The notes under the pieces were generated by a model. It saw only the letters and a list, made by a program, of their open reading frames with translations. It made no database searches and had not been told where the DNA came from. Source: Xanthomonas cannabis pv. cannabis (GTDB lineage: Bacteria; Pseudomonadota; Gammaproteobacteria; Xanthomonadales; Xanthomonadaceae). Taken from it: a stretch of 37,817 bases of DNA. The stretch is taken from contig NZ_JSZE01000034.1 of the NCBI RefSeq assembly GCF_000802365.1, positions 1 through 37,817 on the forward strand. Direction: 5' to 3'. Below are positions 24,876 to 32,800 of the stretch, one piece after another. Within the stretch, counting starts at the first letter, position 1. Every line of letters starts with the position of its first letter. The translations under genes and the position numbers were made by a program.

Positions 24876-26284
24876 GGGGAATCGATCGGTGCGATGCGCT
24901 GGATGCGGGTGATGTGGTCGATGAAGGCGGTGCCGTCGGTGGCCAGCAGGGGCAGCAGCGGCGTCACCGACACGCCATTCAGGCGCGCGCGCTGCACGCT
25001 ACCGTCCGCTGCGCGGTAGCTGGCACCGGCGACATCGTGAATCACCCAGGGCGCACCGTGTGCGTGCCCGATCACCATCATCACGTGGCCGGGAATATAG
25101 ATCAGGTCGCCGATACGCAACTGCGCCAGCTGTTGCAGCCGCTGTTCCAGCGGTGCGTCGGCGGTGAACGCGACGCTGCGCAGGACACGGCTGCGTGCCT
25201 GGTCGCCGGTGTTGCGCGGCAGCGCAATGCCCACGCTGCGATAGACATCCAGCACGAACCCGCTGCAATCGCGCGCGTGGTAATCGTTGCCCCAGCCATA
25301 ACGCTCGCCAAGGAATTTGAACGCTTGGCGCAGCAATGCCTCATCGGTGGCCGGCAATGGACCCATGCGCACGTCGGCACCGCGCGGCACCAGCGCAGGG
25401 ACCAACTGCAAGCGGCCATCGCTGCCACGCAGCGGCAGCTGCACGACATGGGCGGCCAGCGGTAGCTGCCCGTTGACCGGCTGCTGCGGTGGCCAGGTGC
25501 GCTGCAAGGGTAGGTTGGTGCCCATGTCCAGCGACAGGGCAGAGACGGCCGGCAGCTCCGGCGTGTAGGCCGTCTGTACGCGTGCGCCGGTCACCATCAG
25601 GCGTGGGCGGCGCTGCGCGTACTGCAACACGTCCGCGCGCGGGCCTTCGGCAATCTGGTCGCTGGCGACCCATGCGGCGTAGTTGGCCGCAAGCACGAAC
25701 GCCCATGCGCCATCGGCACTGCTGTGCAGGACCGCGACCGGCGTGCCGGGGTAGAGCGCCGATTCCTGGAAGCGGTCGATGTCATGCTCGTCGGGGCCGC
25801 TGAACACGCGCAGCGTGCTGGGGAAGGTCCGTAACGCGGCGCGTTTTACTACCAGCGCAAAGCGTGGCGTGACCTGGGCCGGGAGCGTGTCCAGTGCGAG
25901 CAGGCGGCGCAGCTCCGTCAACTGCGCTGGCTGGATCAGCTGCCCGTCTGCAGCGTAGAGCGTGCGTGTCGGTGGCGCCGACAGCGCCTCGATCTGCGCG
26001 CGCACCGTCGCGCCGGTCAGCAGCGCGGGCAGCTGCGCCAGATCGCGCATGGAGGCATCGTCGCGCAGCAAGCGTGTGGTGAACGCGTCGATCTGTGCGG
26101 CGTTCAGATGCGGCCGTTGCGCGTCGGGGCTGCGCCGGATCCAGTGGTCGGGCGTCAGCTGCGCATCGCTGACCGCAAACGGTGCAGCCGGCGGTGCCTG
26201 CACGCTGGCACGCGTGGTCGCTGCGCCGCAGGGCAGGGCAAGGGCGATCGACAGCAACGTCAGCAGGCAGCGCGGCAGGAACAT
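24872..26284 (-). CDS. exported NlpC/P60 murein-peptide endopeptidase with SH3-like region
   Basis: A 470-residue protein with a signal peptide (MFLPRCLLTLLSIALALPCGAA). A middle region with SH3-like strands (for example TPVAVLHSSADGAWAFVLAANYAAWV) precedes a C-terminal NlpC/P60 domain: catalytic Cys340 in HARDCSGFVLDVYRS, a His400 in PGHVMMVIGH and a third residue near HDVAGASYR. The layout matches YkfC, which cuts L-Ala-gamma-D-Glu from murein peptides. Translation is coupled to the epimerase that uses that dipeptide. I chose M at 26284 because it begins a normal signal; the frame runs further upstream. Divergent from the amidase gene over about 350 bases. Confidence 0.92.
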   Translation of the reverse strand: MFLPRCLLTLLSIALALPCGAATTRASVQAPPAAPFAVSDAQLTPDHWIRRSPDAQRPHLNAAQIDAFTTRLLRDDASMRDLAQLPALLTGATVRAQIEALSAPPTRTLYAADGQLIQPAQLTELRRLLALDTLPAQVTPRFALVVKRAALRTFPSTLRVFSGPDEHDIDRFQESALYPGTPVAVLHSSADGAWAFVLAANYAAWVASDQIAEGPRADVLQYAQRRPRLMVTGARVQTAYTPELPAVSALSLDMGTNLPLQRTWPPQQPVNGQLPLAAHVVQLPLRGSDGRLQLVPALVPRGADVRMGPLPATDEALLRQAFKFLGERYGWGNDYHARDCSGFVLDVYRSVGIALPRNTGDQARSRVLRSVAFTADAPLEQRLQQLAQLRIGDLIYIPGHVMMVIGHAHGAPWVIHDVAGASYRAADGSVQRARLNGVSVTPLLPLLATDGTAFIDHITRIQRIAPIDSP

Positions 26285-26636
26285 GAAGAGCTCGGGATCA
26301 GGGCAGGCGTGGGCGAACTGCAAGGCACGTGACGCAAGCGGCAGCACGGCCGCACTGTGCGGTGCGACCATGGCGCAGTGTACGCGGGGTGCCTGGCGCT
26401 GCGAACGCAGCGCAGGCGGATGCGGGCGCCGACCCCGCTGGCCGATATCCCGACGCAGTGCACGGCCACGCCATCAATGGCGATGCGGGTGCGGCGCAAT
26501 CGGCGCGTTGCAGCGTCGCCTCGCGCAGGCCGCGCGTTGCCGACCACAGCGGCGACACTCGGCAGATAATGGCCGCGCCGGACCTAGCGCGGCCAACAGC
26601 ACGGCGCGGGCCGCGCGATTCCTCCAGGAGACAACG
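26285..26636. other. divergent intergenic region of the murein-peptide cluster
   Basis: About 350 bases between the diverging NlpC/P60 and amidase genes. Both promoters should lie here, but I cannot identify unambiguous -35/-10 boxes or an operator by eye. AGGAG before the amidase ATG is clear at its right end. Open frames across it are extensions of neighbouring genes and are not supported as genes. Confidence 0.4.
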
Positions 26637-27443
26637 ATGCTGTCCAGCTTCCCTCTACGCCCATCGGCCTGGCTGCGCGCAGCCCTCTGCGCGGTGGCGT
26701 TGTCGCTGGGTGCCTGCGCCCATGCGCCGCAGCGCAACGCCCTGGCCGAGTGGGTGCCGTCGCCGAACTTCGATGCCCGGCGCCCGATCCTGATCGTGCT
26801 GCACTTCACCGATCAGCACTCGGTCCGGCAGAGCCTGGGCACGCTGCGTGGGCGCAACAGCGGGGGGCGCGTGAGCGCGCATTACCTGATCGGCGAGGAC
26901 GGGCGTCGCTACCAGCTGGTCAGCGACGAGCAGCGCGCCTGGCATGGCGGCGCCGGCCGCTGGGGCACCATCACCGATATCAACTCGGCCTCGATCGGCA
27001 TCGAGCTGGACAACGACGGCAGCGAACCGTTCGCACCGGCGCAGATCGACAGCCTGCTGGTCCTGCTGGAAGACCTGTGCACGCGCCTGCGGATTCCACG
27101 CACGCAGATCGTCGGCCATGAAGACGTGGCCCCGACACGCAAGAACGACCCCGGCCCGCGCTTTCCCTGGAAGCGCCTGGCCGACGCCGGTTTTGGCCGC
27201 TGGCCGGCTGCCGATGCGCCGCCCGCACCGGAAGGCTTCGATCCCTGGCAGGCGCTTGCCCTGCTCGGCTACGGCCTCGACGACCCTGCCGCCACCCTGC
27301 AGGCCTTCCACCATCACTATCGCGGCAACAGCGCCAGCACGCTGGATGCCGAGGATCTGCGGATCCTGCATGCGTTGACCGGGCCACTGCGGCCCTCGAC
27401 GCCACCCGGTAATGTGGCGTCAGGCGAGGGCGAAAGCCCGTAG
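26637..27443 (+). CDS. amiD: AmiD-like N-acetylmuramoyl-L-alanine amidase lipoprotein
   Basis: A 268-residue zinc amidase of the Amidase_2 (AmpD) fold. The lipobox ends at Cys27 (LSLGAC), so it is anchored in the outer membrane or facing the periplasm like E. coli AmiD. Zinc ligands are H56 (IVLHFTDQ), H161 (VGHEDVAP) and D171 (RKNDPGP), with Glu123 (GIELDN) as the likely catalytic acid. The C-terminal 60 residues (WQALALLGYGLDDP onward) match the peptidoglycan-binding-like tail of AmiD. It cleaves the bond between muramic or anhydromuramic acid and the stem peptide, releasing peptides to the cluster's peptidases. AGGAG precedes the ATG; the VanX-like gene follows after 42 bases. Confidence 0.93.
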   Translation: MLSSFPLRPSAWLRAALCAVALSLGACAHAPQRNALAEWVPSPNFDARRPILIVLHFTDQHSVRQSLGTLRGRNSGGRVSAHYLIGEDGRRYQLVSDEQRAWHGGAGRWGTITDINSASIGIELDNDGSEPFAPAQIDSLLVLLEDLCTRLRIPRTQIVGHEDVAPTRKNDPGPRFPWKRLADAGFGRWPAADAPPAPEGFDPWQALALLGYGLDDPAATLQAFHHHYRGNSASTLDAEDLRILHALTGPLRPSTPPGNVASGEGESP

Positions 27444-27485
27444 CGCCACGACGGCAAGAGTGTCTGGCCCGATAGAGGAGCAGCC

Positions 27486-28232
27486 ATGCATCACATTCAC
27501 CAGAACCGGCGTGCAGCTGAGCTGCCGCGCTCCAGTGCCCGCGCCGCCGTGGTGCTTCTGGCCATGCTGTTGTCGGGCGTGGGCGCGGCACAGCCGCATG
27601 TCTCACCCGCAACGACCGCTGCACAAGCCGGGCTGATCGATGTGCAGCGCCTTGCACCCAACCTCGCAGTGGACCTGCGCTACGCGGGCAGCAACAACTT
27701 TACCGGGCGCGTGGTGCCTGGATATCTTGCGCCGCGGTGCTATCTGCTGCGTCCCGCTGCCGAAGCGCTCGCGCGGGTGGCGCAGCGGCTTCAAGCCGAT
27801 GGCTACCGCTTGCAGGTGTTCGACTGTTACCGGCCGGTGCGGGCCGTGCAGGCGTTCGTGGCCTGGGCAGCGGACCTGGGCGATCAATCGACCAAGGCCC
27901 AGTATTACCCGCGCGTGGACAAGCGTGCGCTGTTGGGCGACTACATCGCCGAAACGTCCGGGCATAGCCGCGGCGCGACGCTGGATCTTGGGCTGCTGGA
28001 CTGCCGGCACGGCGCCTGTGCGGCGGTGGACATGGGCACCGCGTTCGATTTTTTCGATACCCGGGCACACACCGATGCACCCGAGATCACCGACGCGCAG
28101 CGTGCCCAGCGCAGGCGCCTGCTGCGCGCCATGGCGGCCGAGGGATTCGCCAATTATCCGATGGAGTGGTGGCACTTCACCTTCCGGCCGGAGCCCACGC
28201 CGGACACCGCCTACGATGTGCCGGTGGAGTGA
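27486..28232 (+). CDS. VanX/DdpX-like D-alanyl-D-alanine dipeptidase, exported
   Basis: A 248-residue zinc dipeptidase that splits D-Ala-D-Ala. An Arg-rich start is followed by a hydrophobic segment ending GVGAAQ, so export is likely. The family motif SxHxxGxAxD is present as SGHSRGATLD with ligands H160 and D167; the third ligand H230 and the base E227 sit in MEWWHF. R116 in CYRPVRA matches the substrate-binding arginine. A ribosome site (GAGGAG) precedes the ATG. In bacteria that do not need vancomycin resistance these enzymes salvage D-Ala from wall fragments; its adjacency to AmiD supports that. No VanHA or VanRS genes are nearby. Confidence 0.93.
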   Translation: MHHIHQNRRAAELPRSSARAAVVLLAMLLSGVGAAQPHVSPATTAAQAGLIDVQRLAPNLAVDLRYAGSNNFTGRVVPGYLAPRCYLLRPAAEALARVAQRLQADGYRLQVFDCYRPVRAVQAFVAWAADLGDQSTKAQYYPRVDKRALLGDYIAETSGHSRGATLDLGLLDCRHGACAAVDMGTAFDFFDTRAHTDAPEITDAQRAQRRRLLRAMAAEGFANYPMEWWHFTFRPEPTPDTAYDVPVE

Positions 28233-28374
28233 TCGCGGCGGCCTTGCCTGCCCGCATTGAAAGGTGCGTGCGCCCGATGCCTGCACCTGCCCGAACGCTC
28301 GTACACTTGCGCTCCCGTGTCGTGATTGCGATCTGGCGCATCCGATCCGGTCTGCCCGCTGCCGAGGAACCCCC

Positions 28375-28569
28375 ATGTCCGATCCGGAACGCTTTGTGGA
28401 TGTCGCCTGCCCGTACTGCGGGGAGTGGATCACGCTGACACTGGATCTGAGCGGCGGTGATCAGCAGTACATCGAGGATTGCCAGGTGTGCTGCAAGCCG
28501 ATCTCGGTCAACGTAGGCTGGGATGAAGAGGGCGAGGCGCAGGTGACTGCGCGCGGGCAGGACGACTAG
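28375..28569 (+). CDS. CPXCG-motif cysteine-rich small protein
   Basis: A 64-residue protein with two Cys pairs that probably bind zinc: ACPYCGE near the start and CQVCCKP in the middle, followed by an acidic tail. This matches the CPXCG-motif family (PF14255) of small zinc-ribbon proteins, whose role is unknown. GAGGA precedes the ATG by six bases. Sits alone between the dipeptidase gene and a small membrane-protein gene, in the same direction. Confidence 0.88.
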   Translation: MSDPERFVDVACPYCGEWITLTLDLSGGDQQYIEDCQVCCKPISVNVGWDEEGEAQVTARGQDD

Positions 28570-28763
28570 GGCGCGCCTCACGGTCTCCAGTTGATTGCAC
28601 GCGCATGGTGCAGCGCTCGTTCCCCGGCGTGAGCGTTGGCCGTGCGGCGGTGCGCGCGACCAGGGCGGCTGGCCTATTCGCGCCTTCGTGTGTCGATCTG
28701 GATTGCAGCCGGATCCATGGCCGTAGCGGCTAGACTGGCACGCCAGCTGCCCGGATCAACACG
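28570..28763. other. short gap without a supported gene
   Basis: Roughly 190 bases of G+C-rich sequence with no convincing gene, terminator or operator that I can identify. Confidence 0.3.
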
Positions 28764-29141
28764 ATGAATCTGCCCCTGCACTTCGGCCTGCTCGGTTCGC
28801 TGGAGGCCGGCCTGATTGCGCTGGTGCTCGGTGTCCTGATCTTCGCCGTCATCGAACATGTCGGGCGGCGTCTGCACTTCACCCATGGCCACACCCTGGG
28901 GATTGCCTGTCTGTTGGCGGTGGCGATCGGCGCCGGTTACGACATCTGGCACCTGGTGTACACCAGCATCGTGCGACTGGAATCGCCGTTATATGCACGT
29001 CTGGCACTGGCCAGGATCCATGACCCCAACGAACTGGGCTCGCGCGTCATCCTCGAGATTGCCGGCGCACTTGCAGGGGTGGTGGTGGGTTGGAAACTGT
29101 TCAGTTCCGGAAGCTGGGACGATGAGGCGCCCGGCGCGTAG
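28764..29141 (+). CDS. small inner-membrane protein of unknown function
   Basis: A 125-residue protein with about three hydrophobic helices: FGLLGSLEAGLIALVLGVLI, GHTLGIACLLAVAIGAGYD and VILEIAGALAGVVVGWKLF. Charged loops (IEHVGRRLHFTHGHT and LYARLALARIHDPNELGSR) separate them. A histidine-rich loop (HFTHGH) is the only unusual feature. I do not recognise the family; it is not a known transporter by eye. Its codon use is typical and the frame is clean. Neighbours do not suggest a pathway. Confidence 0.72.
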   Translation: MNLPLHFGLLGSLEAGLIALVLGVLIFAVIEHVGRRLHFTHGHTLGIACLLAVAIGAGYDIWHLVYTSIVRLESPLYARLALARIHDPNELGSRVILEIAGALAGVVVGWKLFSSGSWDDEAPGA

Positions 29142-29367
29142 CCATCGCCGAAAAAAAGCGGCGTGGTTCGCATAAATTTCCATGTTGAATGCTCTGCTTC
29201 TGTTTGACTCACCCATGCCTAACACCCGGCTAGCGGCAACGTTGCCAGTTGTGGTTAAGAGGACGTTTTGCAGGAAATTGCGCCGGGTTGGGCGTTCATT
29301 TGCGATCGGTACGGTAGTGTCATGTGCGGTGACACCGCGCATTCCAACGCCCAAGGAGACCACCCAA

Positions 29368-29745
29368 ATGAAGAATCGCAACCGCACCTCGCTGCTAGCT
29401 GCCACCGCCGCTCTTGCCGCCGCCCTGGCGCTGCCGGCCATGGCGCAGAGCACCTCGCAGGACGCCGCAGCGCCAACGGGCAGTCCTGCTTCCTCGGCAC
29501 AGTCGGGAAGTTCTGCGACCTCTGCCCAGGGCGGTGCCAGCTCCGGCGGCGGGCAGACCTGGGCCAGCGTGGATACCGACAGCGACGGCGCCATCAGCAA
29601 GCAGGAAGCGCAGGTCAACGCGGGGCTGGTCCAGATTTTCGACCAGGCCGACGGCGACACCGACGGCAAGCTGACGCCGGACGAGTACAAGGCCTTTGTC
29701 GCCAAGCAGCAGAGCGGCGGCGCAACGGGGTCGCAAGGTAACTGA
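29368..29745 (+). CDS. secreted EF-hand protein (small)
   Basis: A 125-residue protein with a signal peptide (MKNRNRTSLLAATAALAAAL, ending ALPAMAQ), a Ser/Ala/Gly-rich spacer (27-64) and two EF-hand-like calcium loops, 69-80 (DTDSDGAISKQE) and 95-106 (DGDTDGKLTPDE). Both loops have the correct Asp positions 1, 3 and 5, Gly6 and Glu12, so calcium binding is likely. Cell location is probably periplasmic or extracellular. The AAGGAG ribosome site (29353-29358) precedes the ATG. The next gene encodes a second such protein; the two are probably paralogues. Function unknown. Confidence 0.85.
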   Translation: MKNRNRTSLLAATAALAAALALPAMAQSTSQDAAAPTGSPASSAQSGSSATSAQGGASSGGGQTWASVDTDSDGAISKQEAQVNAGLVQIFDQADGDTDGKLTPDEYKAFVAKQQSGGATGSQGN

Positions 29746-29865
29746 TCGAGGGTCTTGAAAGCCGTCGCCGTCCGTAGTGCTCCGGACACGGATCTGCGGA
29801 GGGCTTGGCACCGCCACAGTGCGCGTCTGCATGCCAGGTACGCGTGACTGATCAGGATGGACACA

Positions 29866-29902
29866 CGGGAGCGGCCTGCCAGGGCCGCTCCCGTTTTCTT
29901 TA
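29866..29902 (+). terminator. intrinsic terminator after the first EF-hand gene
   Basis: A perfect 11-bp stem, CGGGAGCGGCC (29866-29876) with GGCCGCTCCCG (29883-29893), loop TGCCAG, followed by TTTTCTTT. It lies 120 bases after the EF-hand gene stop and just before the next gene, so the two EF-hand genes are separate transcription units. Confidence 0.9.
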
Positions 29903-29948
29903 CGTGGCGCGCGTTACGGTGACGCCATTCGCTTCTGGTCCTGTCTTC

Positions 29949-30389
29949 ATGCTGCAAACGCGCCTCAGCTTGCTTGCCGTCCTGTGCAGTCCACTGCTCG
30001 CGTCTGCCGCGCCACCGGAGTTGCCGCCCGCCACCCAGCAGACGGCAGCACCGTTCACCGGCGGCACCAACGCTGCGGGCATGGCGCCCTTGCCCATCGA
30101 GCCGCCGCCACCTGCCACGACCCCGTTATTGCCCGCCGACCCGTCCGGGCCGTCCCGCGGCAAGGGGGGCGCTGCGCCGTCGGGGGCGCCCACCGCCGGC
30201 ACCTTGGCGCCGCGCAGCTTCGACAGCCTGGACAGCGATGCCGACGGCTCGCTGACGCCGGCCGAAGCCGGCGCCGACCCGATCCTGCGCGAGAACTTTG
30301 CCGGCTTCGACAGCAACGGCGACGGGCGCCTGTCGCGTGACGAATTTGCCAGCTATCAGCCCGGCCCCGGCGACGCGGCAGGCGACTGA
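29949..30389 (+). CDS. secreted EF-hand protein (second)
   Basis: A 146-residue protein with a signal peptide (MLQTRLSLLAVLCSPLLASA), a long Pro/Ala/Gly-rich low-complexity linker (22-88) and two EF-hand loops, 95-106 (DSDADGSLTPAE) and 121-132 (DSNGDGRLSRDE). Both have canonical ligand positions. The plan (signal, disordered linker, paired EF-hand at the C-terminus) repeats that of the preceding gene, but linker composition differs, suggesting an old duplication or convergent assembly. It follows the terminator at 29866-29902. Calcium binding in the periplasm or outside the cell is inferred from the motifs. Confidence 0.82.
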   Translation: MLQTRLSLLAVLCSPLLASAAPPELPPATQQTAAPFTGGTNAAGMAPLPIEPPPPATTPLLPADPSGPSRGKGGAAPSGAPTAGTLAPRSFDSLDSDADGSLTPAEAGADPILRENFAGFDSNGDGRLSRDEFASYQPGPGDAAGD

Positions 30390-30426
30390 CTGCAGCTGCG
30401 CTTCAGCGCGCTGCTAGACTTGCGCA

Positions 30427-31185
30427 ATGACTTCTCTTGCACAGCGCGACGGCCAGGCGATCCAACTGGTCGGCTTCGACGGCGACGATACCCTCTGGAA
30501 AAGCGAGGACTACTACCGCACCGCTGAAGCGGATTTCGAAGCGATCCTGGCCCGCTATCTCGACCTGGGCGACAGTCGCATGCAGCAGCATCTGCTGGCG
30601 GTGGAACGGCGCAACCTCAAGGTGTTCGGCTACGGTGCCAAGGGCATGACGCTGTCGATGATCGAAACCGCCATCGAACTCACCGACGCGCGCATCGATG
30701 CGCGCGACATCCAGCGCATCGTGGAGATCGGCCGTGCCACCTTGCAGCACCCGGTGGAGGTGATTGCCGGTGTGCGCGAGGCGGTTGGCGCCATTGCCGC
30801 CCACTGTGCGGTGGTGTTGATCACCAAGGGCGACCTGTTTCACCAGGAGCAGAAGATCGAGCAGTCCGGTCTGGCCGACCTGTTTCCGCGGGTCGAGGTG
30901 GTGTCCGAAAAGGACCCCAAGACCTACGCACGCGTGCTGGGCGAATTCGACCTGCCGGCGCAGCGCTTCGTGATGATCGGCAACTCGTTGCGCTCGGATG
31001 TGGAGCCGGTGCTGGCGATCGGTGGCTGGGGGATTTACACCCCGTACGCGGTGACCTGGGCGCATGAGCAGGAGCACGGTGTCGCTGCAGACGAGCCGCG
31101 CATGCGCGAGGTGTCCGATGCATCAGGCTGGCCGGCGGCGGTGCAGGCGCTGGATGCGGTGGCGCGGCAGCAGCTGCCAGGCTGA
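30427..31185 (+). CDS. HAD-superfamily hydrolase
   Basis: A 252-residue cytoplasmic phosphatase-type protein. Motif I is DGDDT with nucleophile Asp18 and acid/base Asp20, motif II LITKGD and motif IV GNSLRSDVEP (the GxSxxSD form), preceded by the helical cap (about 25-110). The substrate is unknown; family members hydrolyse small phosphometabolites such as 2-phosphoglycolate or nucleotides. The ATG has no clear ribosome site. It follows the EF-hand gene in the same direction after 37 bases but shares no evident pathway with it. Confidence 0.88.
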   Translation: MTSLAQRDGQAIQLVGFDGDDTLWKSEDYYRTAEADFEAILARYLDLGDSRMQQHLLAVERRNLKVFGYGAKGMTLSMIETAIELTDARIDARDIQRIVEIGRATLQHPVEVIAGVREAVGAIAAHCAVVLITKGDLFHQEQKIEQSGLADLFPRVEVVSEKDPKTYARVLGEFDLPAQRFVMIGNSLRSDVEPVLAIGGWGIYTPYAVTWAHEQEHGVAADEPRMREVSDASGWPAAVQALDAVARQQLPG

Positions 31186-31434
31186 GGGCTGCGGCGGCTG
31201 CGTCAGGCGGCCGCGGCAGGGCCGGCATGTCCACGCCGGTAGTCTTCATCGGCCACCGGCGCGCCGGCCTGGCAGGGTGCAACGTCAGCGGACCGGCCGC
31301 GCAAGACTGGCGCCTGGCCGGCGGCTCTGGCGCGAAGTGCCCATTGCTGATGTAGTGACGATGCGGGCGCCCGACGGCGCCCGGTAACAGGACGTTCCGG
31401 CCAGCACGCATGGCCGACCTTGGAGGGAATGCCC

Positions 31435-32004
31435 ATGAACATGTTGTCCGTGATCCGTCGTGCAGGGCTGGCCGTCGCGCTGGGTGCGCTGATGGGCGTC
31501 GCGCCGCTGGCGGCTGCCGAACTGGAAGAAGAAGTCATCAACCCCAGCGAGGTGATCTTTCGCAATGGCCAGCCGTATTACGACGATGCAGGCCAGCATG
31601 TCCGCCTGCACACGCGGCAGGTGGGCAATGACGTGGTGTATTTCCGCACGGTGCGCTTCGATCGCGAACAAGGCTATGTGGATGCGCAGGGGCAGAGCAT
31701 CGCCACCCTGCAGTCGCGACCAAGGGCAAGTGACCGCGGCACTGCGTTCGTGGGCGACCGCGACGGGGGAAATGTCGGTGCCTACAGTGGCTACGGTTAC
31801 GGCTCCGCACTGCGATTGGGCGCGTCGCGCAACCGCCCCTATGGCCAGATCTATTACGGCAACGGCCTGTATGGCCCGGATCCGTACAGCAGCCCGCACA
31901 ACCGCGATGCACGCCAGCGTTATCTCGGGCCCGGCTATGTGGGCGCCTGCGATCTGAACGGCTGCCGCGAGGTGCACTACCTTGGCATCTACGACCTGCG
32001 CTGA
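31435..32004 (+). CDS. exported protein of unknown function
   Basis: A 189-residue protein with a signal peptide (MNMLSVIRRAGLAVALGALM, ending PLAAA). The mature part starts ELEEEVINPSEVIFRNGQPY and contains Tyr-rich stretches (GYGYGSALRLG, GNGLYGPDPYSSP) and two cysteines near the C-terminus (GACDLNGCREVHY), likely a disulfide. No known domain is recognised. GGAGG precedes ATG 31435 by eight bases; in-frame ATGs at 31429 and 31441 are less well placed. It is directly followed by another unknown exported protein gene. Confidence 0.7.
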   Translation: MNMLSVIRRAGLAVALGALMGVAPLAAAELEEEVINPSEVIFRNGQPYYDDAGQHVRLHTRQVGNDVVYFRTVRFDREQGYVDAQGQSIATLQSRPRASDRGTAFVGDRDGGNVGAYSGYGYGSALRLGASRNRPYGQIYYGNGLYGPDPYSSPHNRDARQRYLGPGYVGACDLNGCREVHYLGIYDLR

Positions 32005-32053
32005 CCTGCTCTGCATGCCTGACATCGGCACGGGCATGCGGCATCATCGCGGC

Positions 32054-32653
32054 ATGTCTGCCTTGCGCTACTTGCTGTTGCGATCGCTACCGTTGCTGGC
32101 CGCGTTGCTGGTTCCGTCGCTGGCGCTTGCCCAGGCTGCCGCTGCGCCGGCAGCCGGCGGCGCGCAGGACGCGGCAGTGCCCGCGGTGATGCCCGGGACC
32201 GGCGATGCGTGGGTGGACCAGCATCTGGCCGACATGGGCAGCTACGCGCAACGCTACCCGGACAGCTTCATCGACGAGGTGGCGCGTTACACCGGCACGC
32301 CGCGCGGTTACGTGCAGGCGCTGCTGCAGGTGCATGGCTGGCACGCGGGGGACATCTACTTCGCCTGTGTGTGGGCGCAGACGGTGCAGCTGTCGTGTCG
32401 CGACAGCGTGCGGGCCTATAGCCGCGATCATCACGATGGGTGGCAAGGCGTGATCACGCGGCTGGCGGTGGCGCCGGACAATGCCCACATGCGCGCATTG
32501 CGGCACGCCATCGTTGCCAGCTACGACCGCTGGGAGCGGCCGATCACCCTGGACGCACTGTTGCGTCGCCAGCTCGGCGACCATGCGCAGCGGCTGGAGG
32601 CCGCCCGTCAGGCCAGCGAAGCGGCCGAGGCGGCGGCGCAGGCCGGGTTGTAA
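32054..32653 (+). CDS. exported protein of unknown function, possibly enveloped in the periplasm
   Basis: A 199-residue protein with a signal peptide (MSALRYLLLRSLPLLAALLV, ending ALAQ) and an Ala-rich linker. The mature part has a helical, conserved-looking core (WVDQHLADMGSYAQRYPDSF, ARYTGTPRGYVQALLQVHGW, DIYFACVWAQTVQLSCRDSV) with two cysteines (FACV, LSCR) and a long C-terminal helix (LGDHAQRLEAARQASEAAEA). I do not recognise a domain; it may be restricted to Xanthomonas relatives. Codon use is typical. It follows the previous exported-protein gene by 49 bases, so they may be cotranscribed. Confidence 0.72.
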   Translation: MSALRYLLLRSLPLLAALLVPSLALAQAAAAPAAGGAQDAAVPAVMPGTGDAWVDQHLADMGSYAQRYPDSFIDEVARYTGTPRGYVQALLQVHGWHAGDIYFACVWAQTVQLSCRDSVRAYSRDHHDGWQGVITRLAVAPDNAHMRALRHAIVASYDRWERPITLDALLRRQLGDHAQRLEAARQASEAAEAAAQAGL

Positions 32654-32800
32654 CGCCGGCGGCGCGCGCGCACGTCGTGCAAGGCTGTCTGCATTGCCAA
32701 CGCGCGCACGCGATGCTGCCGTGCAGCTGGTCGCCGCAGGGCACGGTCGGCGAGAATGCGACCAACGCCGGCGTTGGCCGGCCTCTGCCAAGACCAGCCC

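Noticed and set aside
27486..28232. Vancomycin-resistance cassette
   Set aside because: A VanX-like gene is present, but no VanA/H ligase or dehydrogenase and no VanRS pair is nearby; salvage of wall peptides is the better explanation.
31186..31434. Possible gene or terminator between the HAD and exported-protein genes
   Set aside because: The small hairpins (for example GCCGGC with GCCGG near 31221-31239) have no T-run, and no frame has ribosome-site or family support.
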